This document shows positions 22,423 through 31,319 of a DNA stretch of 64,000 bases, piece after piece. The notes below the pieces were generated by a model. That model ran no database searches. It saw only the letters and a list, made by a program, of their open reading frames with translations, and had not been told where the DNA came from. Source of the DNA: Gemmatimonadetes bacterium SCN 70-22 (GTDB lineage: Bacteria; Gemmatimonadota; Gemmatimonadetes; Gemmatimonadales; Gemmatimonadaceae); the NCBI GenBank assembly GCA_001724275.1, contig MEDZ01000004.1, positions 62,001-126,000 on the forward strand. The letters run 5' to 3'. Both the position numbers and the translations under genes were made by a program. Each line of letters starts with the position of its first letter. Positions within the stretch are counted from its first letter, which is position 1.

Positions 22423-23807
22423 CACCGGAACAGTCCCTTGAACAGGCCGCCTAACGAACCGACGCCGACCGCGCGCACCCCGTCCGGCGTCCGTCGGGGG
22501 ACGCCGCGCTCCGACAGGTACACCGTGCGGAATCCGAGCTGGGCCGCCTCCGCCAGTCGCCGCTCGGCCTGCGACACCGGGCGGATCTCGCCGGCGAGTC
22601 CCACTTCACCGATGAAGACGGCGTCGGGCGGGAGCGCCTGGTCGTACACGCTCGATGCGAGTGCGGCCGCGACGGCCAGGTCACCGGCCGGTTCCTGCAT
22701 GCGCAGCCCGCCGACCACGTTGAGGAAGACATCGAGGGGAGCGAAGGAGAGCCCCGCCCGCTTGTCGAGCACCGCCAGGAGCAAGGCGAGGCGGCGTCCG
22801 TCGAATCCGGTGGCCACCCGCTGCGGGGTGCCGAACCCCGCCTTGGCGGCGAGCGCCTGCACCTCGACGAGCACGGGACGTGTCCCCTCCAGCAGGGCGG
22901 TGATCGCGCTCCCGGAGGCGCGCCCCTCGCGATCGCCGAGAAAGAGCGCCGACGGGTTTCCCACCCCGAGCAGCCCATCTTCCGTCATGCGGAAGACGCC
23001 GATCTCGTCCACCGAGCCGAAGCGATTCTTGGTGGCGCGCAGGATGCGGTGATCGCCGGTCCCCTCGCCCTCGAAGTAGAGCACCGTGTCGACGATGTGC
23101 TCGAGCGTCTTGGGGCCGGCGATCCCGCCGCCCTTGGTCACGTGTCCCACCACGAGGACCGTCGCCCCCGACGACTTGGCGAAGCGCATGAGGCGGGCGG
23201 CGCACTCGCGGACCTGTCCCACGTTGCCCGGCGCGCCCTCGAGCTCCTCCGTGGCCATGGTCTGGATGGAGTCGATGACCACGACGGCGGGACTCGCGGC
23301 GGTGGCCGTCTCGAGGATGGCCTCGAGCGAGGTCTCGCACAGGAGCTGCACGGCATCGGCGTGGCCCAGCCGTTCGGCGCGCAGCTTGACCTGGAGGGGC
23401 GATTCCTCTCCCGAGACGTACAGGACCTCGGTTCCGCCGGCGGTGAGCGAGGCCGCCACCTGCAAGAGGAGCGTCGACTTCCCGATGCCGGGCTCCCCGC
23501 CCACGAGGACCATGGAGCCGGGGACGATCCCGCCGCCGAGGACGAAGTCCAACTCGCTGATGCCGGACGAAAGGCGGGCGGTGCGCGCCGAGCGCACGTC
23601 GCGCAGGCGCACGAGGGGCGATGGGCCGGCGCCGGACGCTGCTCCGGGCGCGGCGCGGGAGCGGGACGCCGCCTTCGGGGGGCGCGCGGCCACCTCCTCG
23701 GCGAGGGTGTTCCACTCGCCGCAGGCGTCGCACCGCCCCGCCCACTTGGGGTGCTCGGCGCCGCACTCGGTGCAGCGATAGACCGTCCGGTTGCGCAGCG
23801 TCGTCAC
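22422..23807 (-). CDS. radA: DNA repair protein RadA (Sms)
   Basis: A 461-residue RecA-like branch-migration helicase. The N-terminal C4 zinc finger CTECGAEHPKWAGRCDAC, Walker A GGEPGIGKSTLL, Walker B VVVIDSIQTM, the RadA-specific KNRFG motif and the C-terminal Lon-like domain (GEVGLAGEIRPV) are all visible. The start is GTG at 23807, overlapping the dnaB stop (GTGA); the longer open frame upstream is inside dnaB. One CGTTAGG heptamer is present near the C-terminus (Ser-Leu-Gly-Gly). Confidence 0.95.
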   Translation of the reverse strand: MTTLRNRTVYRCTECGAEHPKWAGRCDACGEWNTLAEEVAARPPKAASRSRAAPGAASGAGPSPLVRLRDVRSARTARLSSGISELDFVLGGGIVPGSMVLVGGEPGIGKSTLLLQVAASLTAGGTEVLYVSGEESPLQVKLRAERLGHADAVQLLCETSLEAILETATAASPAVVVIDSIQTMATEELEGAPGNVGQVRECAARLMRFAKSSGATVLVVGHVTKGGGIAGPKTLEHIVDTVLYFEGEGTGDHRILRATKNRFGSVDEIGVFRMTEDGLLGVGNPSALFLGDREGRASGSAITALLEGTRPVLVEVQALAAKAGFGTPQRVATGFDGRRLALLLAVLDKRAGLSFAPLDVFLNVVGGLRMQEPAGDLAVAAALASSVYDQALPPDAVFIGEVGLAGEIRPVSQAERRLAEAAQLGFRTVYLSERGVPRRTPDGVRAVGVGSLGGLFKGLFR

Positions 23808-25225
23808 TCCTTGCGCGGCGAATAGTTGTCGAAGCGCGTGTACTTCTTGTGGAAGTACATGCGGACCGTGTCGGTGGGGCCGTTGCGCTGCTTGCCGATG
23901 ATCACCTCGGCGAGGCCGTCGAGCGGCGTGCCGTCGGCCAGGCGCCGCGGCTCGCCGCGCTCGTCGTGCGACCCCTCGTAGTACTCCGGGCGATAGAGGA
24001 ACATCACGACGTCGGCGTCCTGCTCGATGGCGCCCGATTCGCGGAGGTCGGAGAGCTGCGGGCGCTTGTTCTCGCCGGTGCGCTGCTCGGGGCCGCGGGA
24101 CAGCTGCGACAGGCAGATGACCGGGACCTCGAGTTCGCGGGCGAGGATCTTGAGCGAACGCGAGATGTAGCTGACCTCCTGCTGCCGGCTCTCGGAGTCG
24201 GCGGGGCCCTGGATCAGCTGCAAGTAGTCGATGATGATCATCCCGATGTTGTTCTCCGCCTTGAGGCGGCGCGACCGCGACCGGATCTCGAGCACGGAGA
24301 GCCCGGGGGTGTCGTCGATCCAGATGGGGAGCGTACCGAGGATGCCGGAGGCCTTGGCCAGGTTCCGGAAGTCGTCGTCGGTGAGCTTGCCGCTGCGGAG
24401 CTTCTGCGCATCGACCCACCCCTCGGCGGCGAGCATGCGGGTCACCAGCTGCTCCTTGGCCATTTCCAGCGAGAAGAGCGCGACCGGGGTCTTGCCGTAG
24501 TAGGCGGCGTTCTGGGCCACGTTGAGCACGAAGGCCGTCTTCCCCATCGACGGGCGCGCGGCGACGATCACGAGCTCCGAGGGCTGGAAGCCCAGGGTGA
24601 GCTTGTCGAGGTCGTCGAAGCCCGAGGGGACGCCGGTGACGCTCTCGCCGTGGCGGCTGAGCTCCTCGATCTTTTCCATGGCCTGCCAGAGGAGCTCCTT
24701 GATGCGGTGGAACCCTTCCGACTTGCGCGACTGGTTGATCTGGAAGATCCGCTGCTCGGCGACGTCGAGGAGGTCGTGGGAGGTGGACTTCCCTTCGTAG
24801 GCCGAGGTGATGATCTCGGTCGAGGTCTCGATGAGGCGGCGGACGAGCGCCTTCTCGCGAATGATCTTGGCGTGATACTCGACGTTGGCCGAGGTCGGGA
24901 CGACGTCGACGAGCTGGCCGAGATAATCCTTGCCGCCCGACGCCTCGAGTTCGCCGCGCAGGGCGAGTTCGTCGGCGAGGGTGAGGACGTCGACCACCGA
25001 CCCGCGCTCGTTGAGGGCGAGGATGGCGCGGAAGAGGCGGCGATGCGCCTCGCGGTAGAACATCGTGTCATCGACGAACTCGATCGCACGCACGATGGCG
25101 TTGCGATCCATCATCATCGCCGAGATCACCGCCTGCTCGGCGTCCTCCGCGTAGGGAGGGCGCCGATCGCGGAACGGGTCACGCGCCGCGGGCGCGATCG
25201 AGGATTCGTCGAGCAAGCTGGACAT
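23804..25225 (-). CDS. dnaB: Replicative DNA helicase DnaB
   Basis: A 473-residue hexameric helicase. The N-terminal domain begins at AEDAEQAVISAMM, and Walker A is AARPSMGKTAFVLN with GMIIIDYLQLI as Walker B. The conserved LSQLSRGPEQR, SDLRESGAIEQDADVV and C-terminal KQRNGPTDTV segments follow. ATG at 25225 lies 47 bases inside the upstream gene, an unusually long overlap for this operon. No intein is present. It is followed by radA. Confidence 0.95.
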   Translation of the reverse strand: MSSLLDESSIAPAARDPFRDRRPPYAEDAEQAVISAMMMDRNAIVRAIEFVDDTMFYREAHRRLFRAILALNERGSVVDVLTLADELALRGELEASGGKDYLGQLVDVVPTSANVEYHAKIIREKALVRRLIETSTEIITSAYEGKSTSHDLLDVAEQRIFQINQSRKSEGFHRIKELLWQAMEKIEELSRHGESVTGVPSGFDDLDKLTLGFQPSELVIVAARPSMGKTAFVLNVAQNAAYYGKTPVALFSLEMAKEQLVTRMLAAEGWVDAQKLRSGKLTDDDFRNLAKASGILGTLPIWIDDTPGLSVLEIRSRSRRLKAENNIGMIIIDYLQLIQGPADSESRQQEVSYISRSLKILARELEVPVICLSQLSRGPEQRTGENKRPQLSDLRESGAIEQDADVVMFLYRPEYYEGSHDERGEPRRLADGTPLDGLAEVIIGKQRNGPTDTVRMYFHKKYTRFDNYSPRKE

Positions 25226-26294
25226 CTTCCCAGGTCGGGCGCTTCCACGACGGGTTGCGGAGCAACGCCGCCGGGTGGTAGGTGACGATGAGGGGGACCC
25301 CGTGGTAGCGGTGGATCTTGCCGCGCAGTTTGCCGATGGGCTCCCGGGTCTGCAATAGTGTTTGCGCCGCAAAGGTCCCGAGGGCCAGGATCACCTTGGG
25401 CTGGAGCAGCTCGATCTGCCTAACGAGAAATGGCGAGCAGGCCGCCACTTCCTCGGGCGTGGGGTTCCGGTTGCCGGGCGGACGGTGCTTGAGGACGTTG
25501 CAGATGAAGACCTGGTCACGCGACAGGTCGATGGCGGCGAGGATCTTCGTGAGGAGCTGCCCGGCCTGCCCCACGAAGGGGCGCCCCTGCTCGTCCTCGT
25601 TGGCGCCAGGCGCCTCGCCCACGCAGACGAAATCCGCCTCGGGATTCCCCTCACCGGGGACCGCCTGCCGGGCCGTCTTGTGGAGCGAGCACGCCTGGCA
25701 GCGCCGGGTGGCCTCCGCGATCTCGTCGATCGTGTGCCAGGGTGACGTGGAACCGCCGTCGTGGCCGGGCGCCCCGACCACGAGCCCGGCCGGCACCTGA
25801 TCGAGGGGGATCGTGGGGGGCTGCCCTGCGTCGCGGGGGGGGCGATCGGGTGATGGCGCGGGCATCGGGGGCGAGGGGGGGGCGTCGGGGAGGGCGTCCG
25901 AGGGGACGCCCTGGGGAACGCCCGCCAGGGGGGGGCGCGTCGCGGGCGCGGGAGCACGCTCGGCGTCGGTGCGGACCATCGGTGGGGCCTCCGGGCGCTG
26001 CGGCGCGGCTGTGCCCTTGGCTCCCCCGGGCTGCGCGTCCAGGGCGCGGAGCGCTTCGCGCCAGTCGCGTGCTGCGCCGTGGGTGGGAGGGGCATCGGAT
26101 GGCGGCACCGAGGGGCGCACCGGGCGTTCGAGGGAACGCTCCGCCGCGCGCTCGGGGGCGCGACCCGTGGCGCTCCCGCCCGCGCCGAGGAGGCGCATGA
26201 CCTCCTCGACCGACATGGAGTCGAGGACCAGCTCCGACTCGCCCGCATCACGCCTCTGCTCCAGGTAGAGGCGCAGCCGCTCCTTAGCGTCCAC
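25179..26294 (-). CDS. Type-4 uracil-DNA glycosylase with long Pro/Ala-rich N-terminal region
   Basis: A 371-residue protein. The C-terminal ~200 residues are a family-4 UDG that removes uracil from DNA: Fe-S cysteines in RRCQACSLHKTARQAVPGEG, the GEAPGANEDEQGRPFVG active-site loop, CNVLKHRPPGNRNPTP and the HPAALLRNP loop. Residues ~40-165 are a low-complexity Pro/Ala/Arg-rich linker not found in the minimal enzymes (~200 residues). GTG at 26294 overlaps the coaBC end by 11 bases and gives a charged N-terminal helix (DAKERLRLYLEQRRD). One CGTTAGG heptamer is read as Val-Arg. Confidence 0.88.
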   Translation of the reverse strand: MDAKERLRLYLEQRRDAGESELVLDSMSVEEVMRLLGAGGSATGRAPERAAERSLERPVRPSVPPSDAPPTHGAARDWREALRALDAQPGGAKGTAAPQRPEAPPMVRTDAERAPAPATRPPLAGVPQGVPSDALPDAPPSPPMPAPSPDRPPRDAGQPPTIPLDQVPAGLVVGAPGHDGGSTSPWHTIDEIAEATRRCQACSLHKTARQAVPGEGNPEADFVCVGEAPGANEDEQGRPFVGQAGQLLTKILAAIDLSRDQVFICNVLKHRPPGNRNPTPEEVAACSPFLVRQIELLQPKVILALGTFAAQTLLQTREPIGKLRGKIHRYHGVPLIVTYHPAALLRNPSWKRPTWEDVQLARRILDRARGA

Positions 26295-27495
26295 CGAGCA
26301 GCGCCTCGACGCGGTCGAGGATGGCGTCGGCGACGTCGCGCTTGCCCAGGAGCGGGAGGGCGTCGGGGGTGCCGTCAGCCGCAAGCAGGGTGACGCGATT
26401 GGTGTCTCCCTCGAATCCCGCCCCCGCCTCGCGCGCATCGTTGATGACGATGAGGTCGAGCGCCTTGCTCGCCAGCTTCTTCCGCCCGTTGGCAACGACG
26501 TCGTCGGTCTCCAGGGCGAAGCCCACCACGATGGCCCCCGGCCGCCGCTCCGATGCGGTCTCGCGGAGGATGTCGGGCGCAGGGGTGAGCGCGATGGCGG
26601 CGGGCGCCTGGTCCTTCTTGATCTTCGATCCCGCGACCGTGGCCGGCCGGAAGTCGGCCGGGGCCGCCGCCATCACCAGGACGTCGGCGGCGGCGAGGGC
26701 CCGCGACACCGCGCCCAGCATCTCCTCGGCGTCCTCGACGCGCTCGACGTCGAGCATCGGGGGGACGGCAATGCCTAACGGGCCGGCGATGAGGTGCACC
26801 GACGCCCCGCGGCGCCAGGCCGCTTCGGCCACGGCCACGCCCATCTTGCCGCTGCTGCGGTTGGAGAGGAAGCGCACCGGGTCCAGCGCCTCGCGCGTGG
26901 GTCCGGCGGTCACGACGATGCGGCGCCCGGCCAGGGGCGACGACGCCTCGAGGAGGCGCGCGACGTGGTGCATGATCGTCTCGGGCTCCGGCATGCGCCC
27001 GGGGCCGCTCCCCTCCCCCACGGCCAGGTCGCCCGTGTCGGGGTCGAGCACGTGGTATCCCAGCTCGCGCAGGTGCGCGACGTTGCGCGTGGTTTGCGGA
27101 TGTCCCCACATCCGGTCGTTCATGGCCGGGACGACGAGGACGGGGGCGGACGTCGCCAGCAGGGCGGCCGTCAGGAGGTCGTCGGCATGTCCGTGCGCCG
27201 CCCGCGCCAGGAGGTCGGCCGTGGCCGGCGCCACCACGACCAGGTCGGCGGCGCGCGCCAGCCGGATGTGGTCGAGCGCGTGTCCCGCGGCGACGAGGAC
27301 CGTGTGCACGGCGCGTCCCGTGAGCGCCTCGAAGGTGACGGGGCCCACGAACTCCTGCGCCGATCGCGTGAGGACGACGTCCACTTCGGCGCCGGCCTGC
27401 GTGAGCAGGCGCGCCAGCGACGCGGACTTGTAGCTGGCGATCCCTCCCGTCACCCCGAGGAGGATCCGGCGCTTCGCAAACGGACGAACGGTCGT
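26284..27495 (-). CDS. coaBC: Bifunctional phosphopantothenoylcysteine decarboxylase / phosphopantothenate-cysteine ligase, apparent ACG start
   Basis: Coenzyme A biosynthesis enzyme. The CoaC half shows ILLGVTGGIASYKSA, the PAMNDRMW active-site motif and GSGPGRMPEP. The CoaB half shows TAGPTREALDPVRFLSNRSSG and the KIKK-containing segment. There is no ATG, GTG or TTG codon in frame between the upstream rpoZ stop and the first beta strand. The only start that gives a full-length protein (403 residues) is ACG at 27495, positioned as TAACG over the rpoZ stop exactly where TAATG would be expected. GTG at 27453 would remove the first strand. Either ACG is used, or the ATG has mutated or been mis-sequenced. 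Confidence 0.85.
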   Translation of the reverse strand, partial: TTVRPFAKRRILLGVTGGIASYKSASLARLLTQAGAEVDVVLTRSAQEFVGPVTFEALTGRAVHTVLVAAGHALDHIRLARAADLVVVAPATADLLARAAHGHADDLLTAALLATSAPVLVVPAMNDRMWGHPQTTRNVAHLRELGYHVLDPDTGDLAVGEGSGPGRMPEPETIMHHVARLLEASSPLAGRRIVVTAGPTREALDPVRFLSNRSSGKMGVAVAEAAWRRGASVHLIAGPLGIAVPPMLDVERVEDAEEMLGAVSRALAAADVLVMAAAPADFRPATVAGSKIKKDQAPAAIALTPAPDILRETASERRPGAIVVGFALETDDVVANGRKKLASKALDLIVINDAREAGAGFEGDTNRVTLLAADGTPDALPLLGKRDVADAILDRVEALLGGR

Positions 27496-27707
27496 TACTC
27501 CGCGCGACGACGGGCGACGACCTTGTACTCCACGTCGCCGCGGGACAGCTCTTCCATGGCGCGCGTGGTGAGCTTCTTCTCGGCCGCGCTCGGTGTCAGG
27601 CTCTTCGGGATCTCGTTGAGGAGGCGGGCGTACCGCGCCGCCACCAGCACCCCGAGGTACTTGTTGGCGGAATGCGCCGCGATTTCGTCAGGTGTGAAAA
27701 CTCGCAT
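27495..27707 (-). CDS. rpoZ: RNA polymerase omega subunit
   Basis: A 70-residue protein with the omega-family pattern: a short N-terminal helix, AARYARLLNEIPKSL and TTRAMEELSRGDVEYKV. It assists assembly of RNA polymerase beta'. The position gmk-rpoZ-coaBC is the conserved arrangement in many bacteria and supports the call despite the small size. It starts 6 bases after gmk. Confidence 0.88.
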   Translation of the reverse strand: MRVFTPDEIAAHSANKYLGVLVAARYARLLNEIPKSLTPSAAEKKLTTRAMEELSRGDVEYKVVARRRAE

Positions 27708-27713
27708 CTCTCG

Positions 27714-28361
27714 TCAGGTTGCTCGTGCGTATCTCGTGATCTCGCGGTCCAGCCCGTCCAGCAGCTGCCGCACCCGGTGTTCCAGCAGCGGCACCCGGCG
27801 GTGCCGAACCGTCTCTGCCTCGACGATGGAGGCGACCTGCATGAAGGCGCGTTCCAGGTCGTCGTTCACCACCACGTACTGGTAGCTTCCCACCGCCGCC
27901 AGTTCGTCACGCGCTCCCGTCAGGCGGCGCAACACCGCATCCGGTGACTCGGTGTTGCGAGCCGTCAGGCGGCTCAGGAGCGTCTCCGCGGAAGGCGGCA
28001 GCAGGAAGACTAACACCGACTCCGGGTATGCGGCTACGAATTGCCGTGCCCCCTGGATGTCGATGTCCATCACGACGTGCCGCCCCGTGGCGAAGATCCG
28101 CTCGACCTCGCTCTTGAGGGTCCCGTACAGGTTCCCATGCACCTCGGCGGACTCGGCGAAGTCCCCCCGCTCGCGCCGGGCCAGGAAATCGCCGCGGTCC
28201 AGGAAGTAGTAGTCCGCCCCGTCGCGCTCCCCGTTGCGGGGAGCGCGCGTGGTGCAGGAAATCGAGTACCCCACATCGGCACGTCGCCCGAGGAGCATCC
28301 GGGCGATGGTCGTCTTTCCTCCCCCCGACGGCGACGAGAGGATCAGGGGAAACGGGATCAC
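27714..28361 (-). CDS. gmk: Guanylate kinase
   Basis: A 215-residue GMP kinase. The P-loop SSPSGGGKTTIA (the usual GPSGAGKST), the GMP-binding SCTTRAPRNGERDGADYYF and the DIDIQGARQF segment are visible. The start is GTG at 28361, overlapping the yicC stop (GTGA). It sits between yicC and rpoZ in the conserved yicC-gmk-rpoZ order. Confidence 0.95.
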   Translation of the reverse strand: MIPFPLILSSPSGGGKTTIARMLLGRRADVGYSISCTTRAPRNGERDGADYYFLDRGDFLARRERGDFAESAEVHGNLYGTLKSEVERIFATGRHVVMDIDIQGARQFVAAYPESVLVFLLPPSAETLLSRLTARNTESPDAVLRRLTGARDELAAVGSYQYVVVNDDLERAFMQVASIVEAETVRHRRVPLLEHRVRQLLDGLDREITRYARAT

Positions 28362-29230
28362 TCGAGGTTCTCCACCTGCTCGCGAATCCGCTCCAGCTCC
28401 TCCTTGATCGTGACCACGTCGGCGAGCATTCGCGCGTCGTTCGCCTTGCTACCGGTCGTGTTGGCCTCGCGCAGCATCTCCTGCAGCAGGAAGCCGAGCC
28501 GCTTGCCGATGGGCTCGCCGTCCCGCCGCGCCAGCGTCTGACGGAACGACGCGTTGTGCGACGCGAAGCGAGACAGCTCCTCACTGACGTCGAGGCGGTC
28601 GGCGAGGACGGCGATCTCCATCGCGAGGCGCTGCTCGTCCACAGCCACCCCGTGCGCCAATTCGGCGACGGCGGCGCGCAGGCGATCACGCTGCTCCACG
28701 AGGCGGACCGGGGAGCGCTCCGCGATGCGCGCGAGTGCGTCCTCGACGATGGCCAGCCGTTCCAGCAGGTACACCGCGAGCCGCTCCCCCTCTTCCTCAC
28801 GCGCGCGGGCCAGCGCCGCCGCCGAGGCGTCGACGATGGCAAGCAACTCGCTCACGTCGCCCTCCTCGCCCTCCGAGATGGATGACATCACGTCGGGCAT
28901 GCGGAGCACGGCGGCGACGTCGATCTGCCCGTCCAGCTCGTAGCGCTGCTGCAGGCGGCGCAGGAGCTCGACATACGCGCCGAACCGTGTCTCGTCGATG
29001 GCCGGCGCACCCGCGACGCCGCGCTCGACCCGGGCCGAGAGGGAGATGTTCCCCCGGCTCACGCGCTTGCGCAGCGCCTCACGCACCTCACCCTCCCATC
29101 GGGCGAGCTCCGAGGGGAGGCGGATGTTGGCGTTGAAGAATCGATGGTTGACGGAGCGGAGTTCGACGGAGACGCGCGCGGCGCCCACCGTCCCTTCCGC
29201 CGCGCCAAAGCCGGTCATGCTTCGGATCAT
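28358..29230 (-). CDS. YicC-family endoribonuclease-like protein
   Basis: A 290-residue YicC/YloC family protein; family members have been linked to RNA cleavage. The start MIRSMTGFGAAEG, the SVNHRFF element and the C-terminal KANDARMLADVVTIKEELERIREQVENL are characteristic. It heads a very tight operon. A promoter-like sequence lies so close that the transcript leader would be about 6 nt, and no Shine-Dalgarno is visible, suggesting near-leaderless translation. Confidence 0.92.
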   Translation of the reverse strand: MIRSMTGFGAAEGTVGAARVSVELRSVNHRFFNANIRLPSELARWEGEVREALRKRVSRGNISLSARVERGVAGAPAIDETRFGAYVELLRRLQQRYELDGQIDVAAVLRMPDVMSSISEGEEGDVSELLAIVDASAAALARAREEEGERLAVYLLERLAIVEDALARIAERSPVRLVEQRDRLRAAVAELAHGVAVDEQRLAMEIAVLADRLDVSEELSRFASHNASFRQTLARRDGEPIGKRLGFLLQEMLREANTTGSKANDARMLADVVTIKEELERIREQVENLE

Positions 29231-29242
29231 GGGAGGCCGCGC

Positions 29243-29271
29243 AAGTTATTGCGCCACAACAACCTTGTCAA
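29243..29271 (-). promoter_or_regulatory. Predicted promoter of the yicC operon
   Basis: TTGACA (29271-29266), 17 bp and TAACTT (29248-29243) on the minus strand, with the -35 box overlapping the stop of the receptor gene. The predicted start is within about 6-7 bases of the yicC ATG. Confidence 0.6.
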
Positions 29272-31319
29272 TTGAAGAAGTACCAGCGAACACCGTAGTA
29301 CTGCACCGGCCGGTGCATGAAGTAGCCGGGGACCTGCTGGTATTGCTCGTTGAGCAGGTTCCGGAACTGGTAGCTGAGCGTGGCCTGCAGCAGCCTGATC
29401 TCCAGCTGTGCGTTGATGGTCCGGTACTGCGAGGCCGCCACCCTCCCGTCTCCGGTGAGGAAGTATGCCTGGGTTCGGTACTCGTGCGTCACCGCCGCGA
29501 GGATGTTGAAGTTCCCCGTCGGGAAGCGCCCAAGCCAGCTGGTGTTGAGGTACAGCTGCGAGCGCGTCTGGTACTGCGGGCGATAGGCGCCTGCGGAATC
29601 CCACTTGATGGCGGACACATCGAATCCCACGTCCTTCCAGATCTTTCCGCGCAGGGTCACGAAGGTTCCGGTCATGGCGCCGGTGGCGCTGGCCACGAAC
29701 GACGTGTCGTAGACGATCGGGGCGACCAACTGGGCGGTGTCGCGAGACATGATCCCCCCGGAAAGCCAGGCGCGGCTGATGCGCAGACCGACCTCGCCAC
29801 GATACGCCAGCGTCGTGGGATGGGCGCCCACTTCGGTGGGGGCGAATCGGCTGACGGCCCCCGAGATGCCGAGCCACGACAGGGGGAGGAGCCGCCCCGA
29901 GACCTCCGTGCGACGCAGCTTCAGCTCGTCCTGCTGTTCGGCGAAGGCCGCGAGCGCGAGCCGCGGCGTCGTGAAGGACAGGCGGGCCGAGGGGGTGAAG
30001 AAGCTCAGGGTGTCGATGCGACGCATGCGCCCGGTGGCCGACAGGGCGAAGGGACCGCGCTCCCACCCCGCGGCGGCGATGAGCTGGCGGCGCGAAGGGG
30101 TCAGCTGCGAGGGGAGCCGCTTGTAGGGAATCTTGACCGTGTCGGTGAACGCCAGGTTGTTCTGCGTGTGCGCGAGACTCGCCGCGGTGACCTGCGCCCA
30201 CACTCCCCGCGTCGTGTCGGTGAAGGCCGCGCGGGCGTACGCTTCGGTTTGCTGGCCATCGAAGGGGGGGAGGTTGCCGCCCGCGGACGTGTCGCGGAGC
30301 TGTTCCGTCCGGTCCCTCGAGGTGCGCAGGAACGACGCATCGGCGCTGAAACGCCCCTTGGCCCATCCGAATCGTCCGAAGAGCGAGAGCCCGTCGGCGT
30401 CGCCCGCGCTCCGGTTGTCGCGCGAGGAGAATTGGCTCGCCCCGACCTGGAGCGCGAGGCCGTTGCGCCAGCGCCGGCCGAAATAGCCGCGATATCCGTT
30501 CGTCTCCAGGTCGCCGGTGCCGATGTCGACCCGCGTCGCCGGGGTCGTGCTCTTCACGCGCCACGACCGCAGGTGCACACGGATTTCACTCGCGCCGCGC
30601 TCGATGCGAACCTCCTCGAGCTGCCAGAGCTGGATGAACGACAAGTCGTGAACGCCACCGTTCCGGGGGTCGAGGGCATCGAGTTCGATGCCGTCGTAGA
30701 AGATGCGCAGCCGCTGGAAGTCCCCCAACATCGCCCCGACCTGTGGAGAGCCGATCCATCCGGAGTGGAAGACCGTGACGCCGGGGATGGCATCGAGGAG
30801 GTCGCCTAACGTGAGCGCCCCCGAGGCCGCCAGTTCGTCGCGTCCCCAGCGATAGCCGCCATCGAGGTCGGTGAGCGTCGGCATCTCCGCGGCGGGGGTC
30901 GGCGCCTTGACGGTGTCGCCGCGACGAACCTGCGCGGCCAGGATCGCCAGGTTCTCCTTCTCGAGCGAGTCGATCCGGAGGGAATCGGCGACGAGGGAGT
31001 CGCGGCGCGCGCGCAGCGAGTCGGCGCGGTGCCGGAGCGAGTCTCCCTTCTGCTGGAGCGAGTCCGCCTTCGGCCGGAGGGTGTCGCCCTTCTGCCGGAG
31101 CGTGTCGGCGGCGGACGTCTTCGTCGAATCGCGCGCCGTCTTCAGCGAGTCGGCCCGCTTTTTCACCGTGTCGACCGCCGGGCGTGCCACCTTCGTCGAA
31201 TCCGGGCGCGGCGCGACTCGGCGCACGGGAGGCTTCTGGGCCAGCGCCGTCCCGTGCAAAACGGCCCCGACCGCGAGGCCGAGGCCGGCGAGACGGAGGA
31301 ATCGGGCGATGCGGATCAG
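29268..31319 (-). CDS. TonB-dependent-receptor-like outer-membrane protein with periplasmic heptad-repeat region; apparent CTG start
   Basis: A predicted 683-residue protein. A signal peptide (residues ~1-26, ending LHGTALAQ) is followed by a region of repeats with consensus [KR]xDSLRx (~40-105). A plug-like domain (LGDLLDAIPGVTVFHSGW, RIFYDGIELDAL, LEEVRIERGASE) comes next, and then a long beta-rich barrel ending ...RWYFFN. No ATG, GTG or TTG precedes the signal peptide. CTG at 31319 overlaps the pepA stop as CTGA and has AGGGGGAG six bases upstream, so CTG is the likely start. The substrate is unknown. It follows pepA and precedes yicC. Confidence 0.75.
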   Translation of the reverse strand: MIRIARFLRLAGLGLAVGAVLHGTALAQKPPVRRVAPRPDSTKVARPAVDTVKKRADSLKTARDSTKTSAADTLRQKGDTLRPKADSLQQKGDSLRHRADSLRARRDSLVADSLRIDSLEKENLAILAAQVRRGDTVKAPTPAAEMPTLTDLDGGYRWGRDELAASGALTLGDLLDAIPGVTVFHSGWIGSPQVGAMLGDFQRLRIFYDGIELDALDPRNGGVHDLSFIQLWQLEEVRIERGASEIRVHLRSWRVKSTTPATRVDIGTGDLETNGYRGYFGRRWRNGLALQVGASQFSSRDNRSAGDADGLSLFGRFGWAKGRFSADASFLRTSRDRTEQLRDTSAGGNLPPFDGQQTEAYARAAFTDTTRGVWAQVTAASLAHTQNNLAFTDTVKIPYKRLPSQLTPSRRQLIAAAGWERGPFALSATGRMRRIDTLSFFTPSARLSFTTPRLALAAFAEQQDELKLRRTEVSGRLLPLSWLGISGAVSRFAPTEVGAHPTTLAYRGEVGLRISRAWLSGGIMSRDTAQLVAPIVYDTSFVASATGAMTGTFVTLRGKIWKDVGFDVSAIKWDSAGAYRPQYQTRSQLYLNTSWLGRFPTGNFNILAAVTHEYRTQAYFLTGDGRVAASQYRTINAQLEIRLLQATLSYQFRNLLNEQYQQVPGYFMHRPVQYYGVRWYFFN

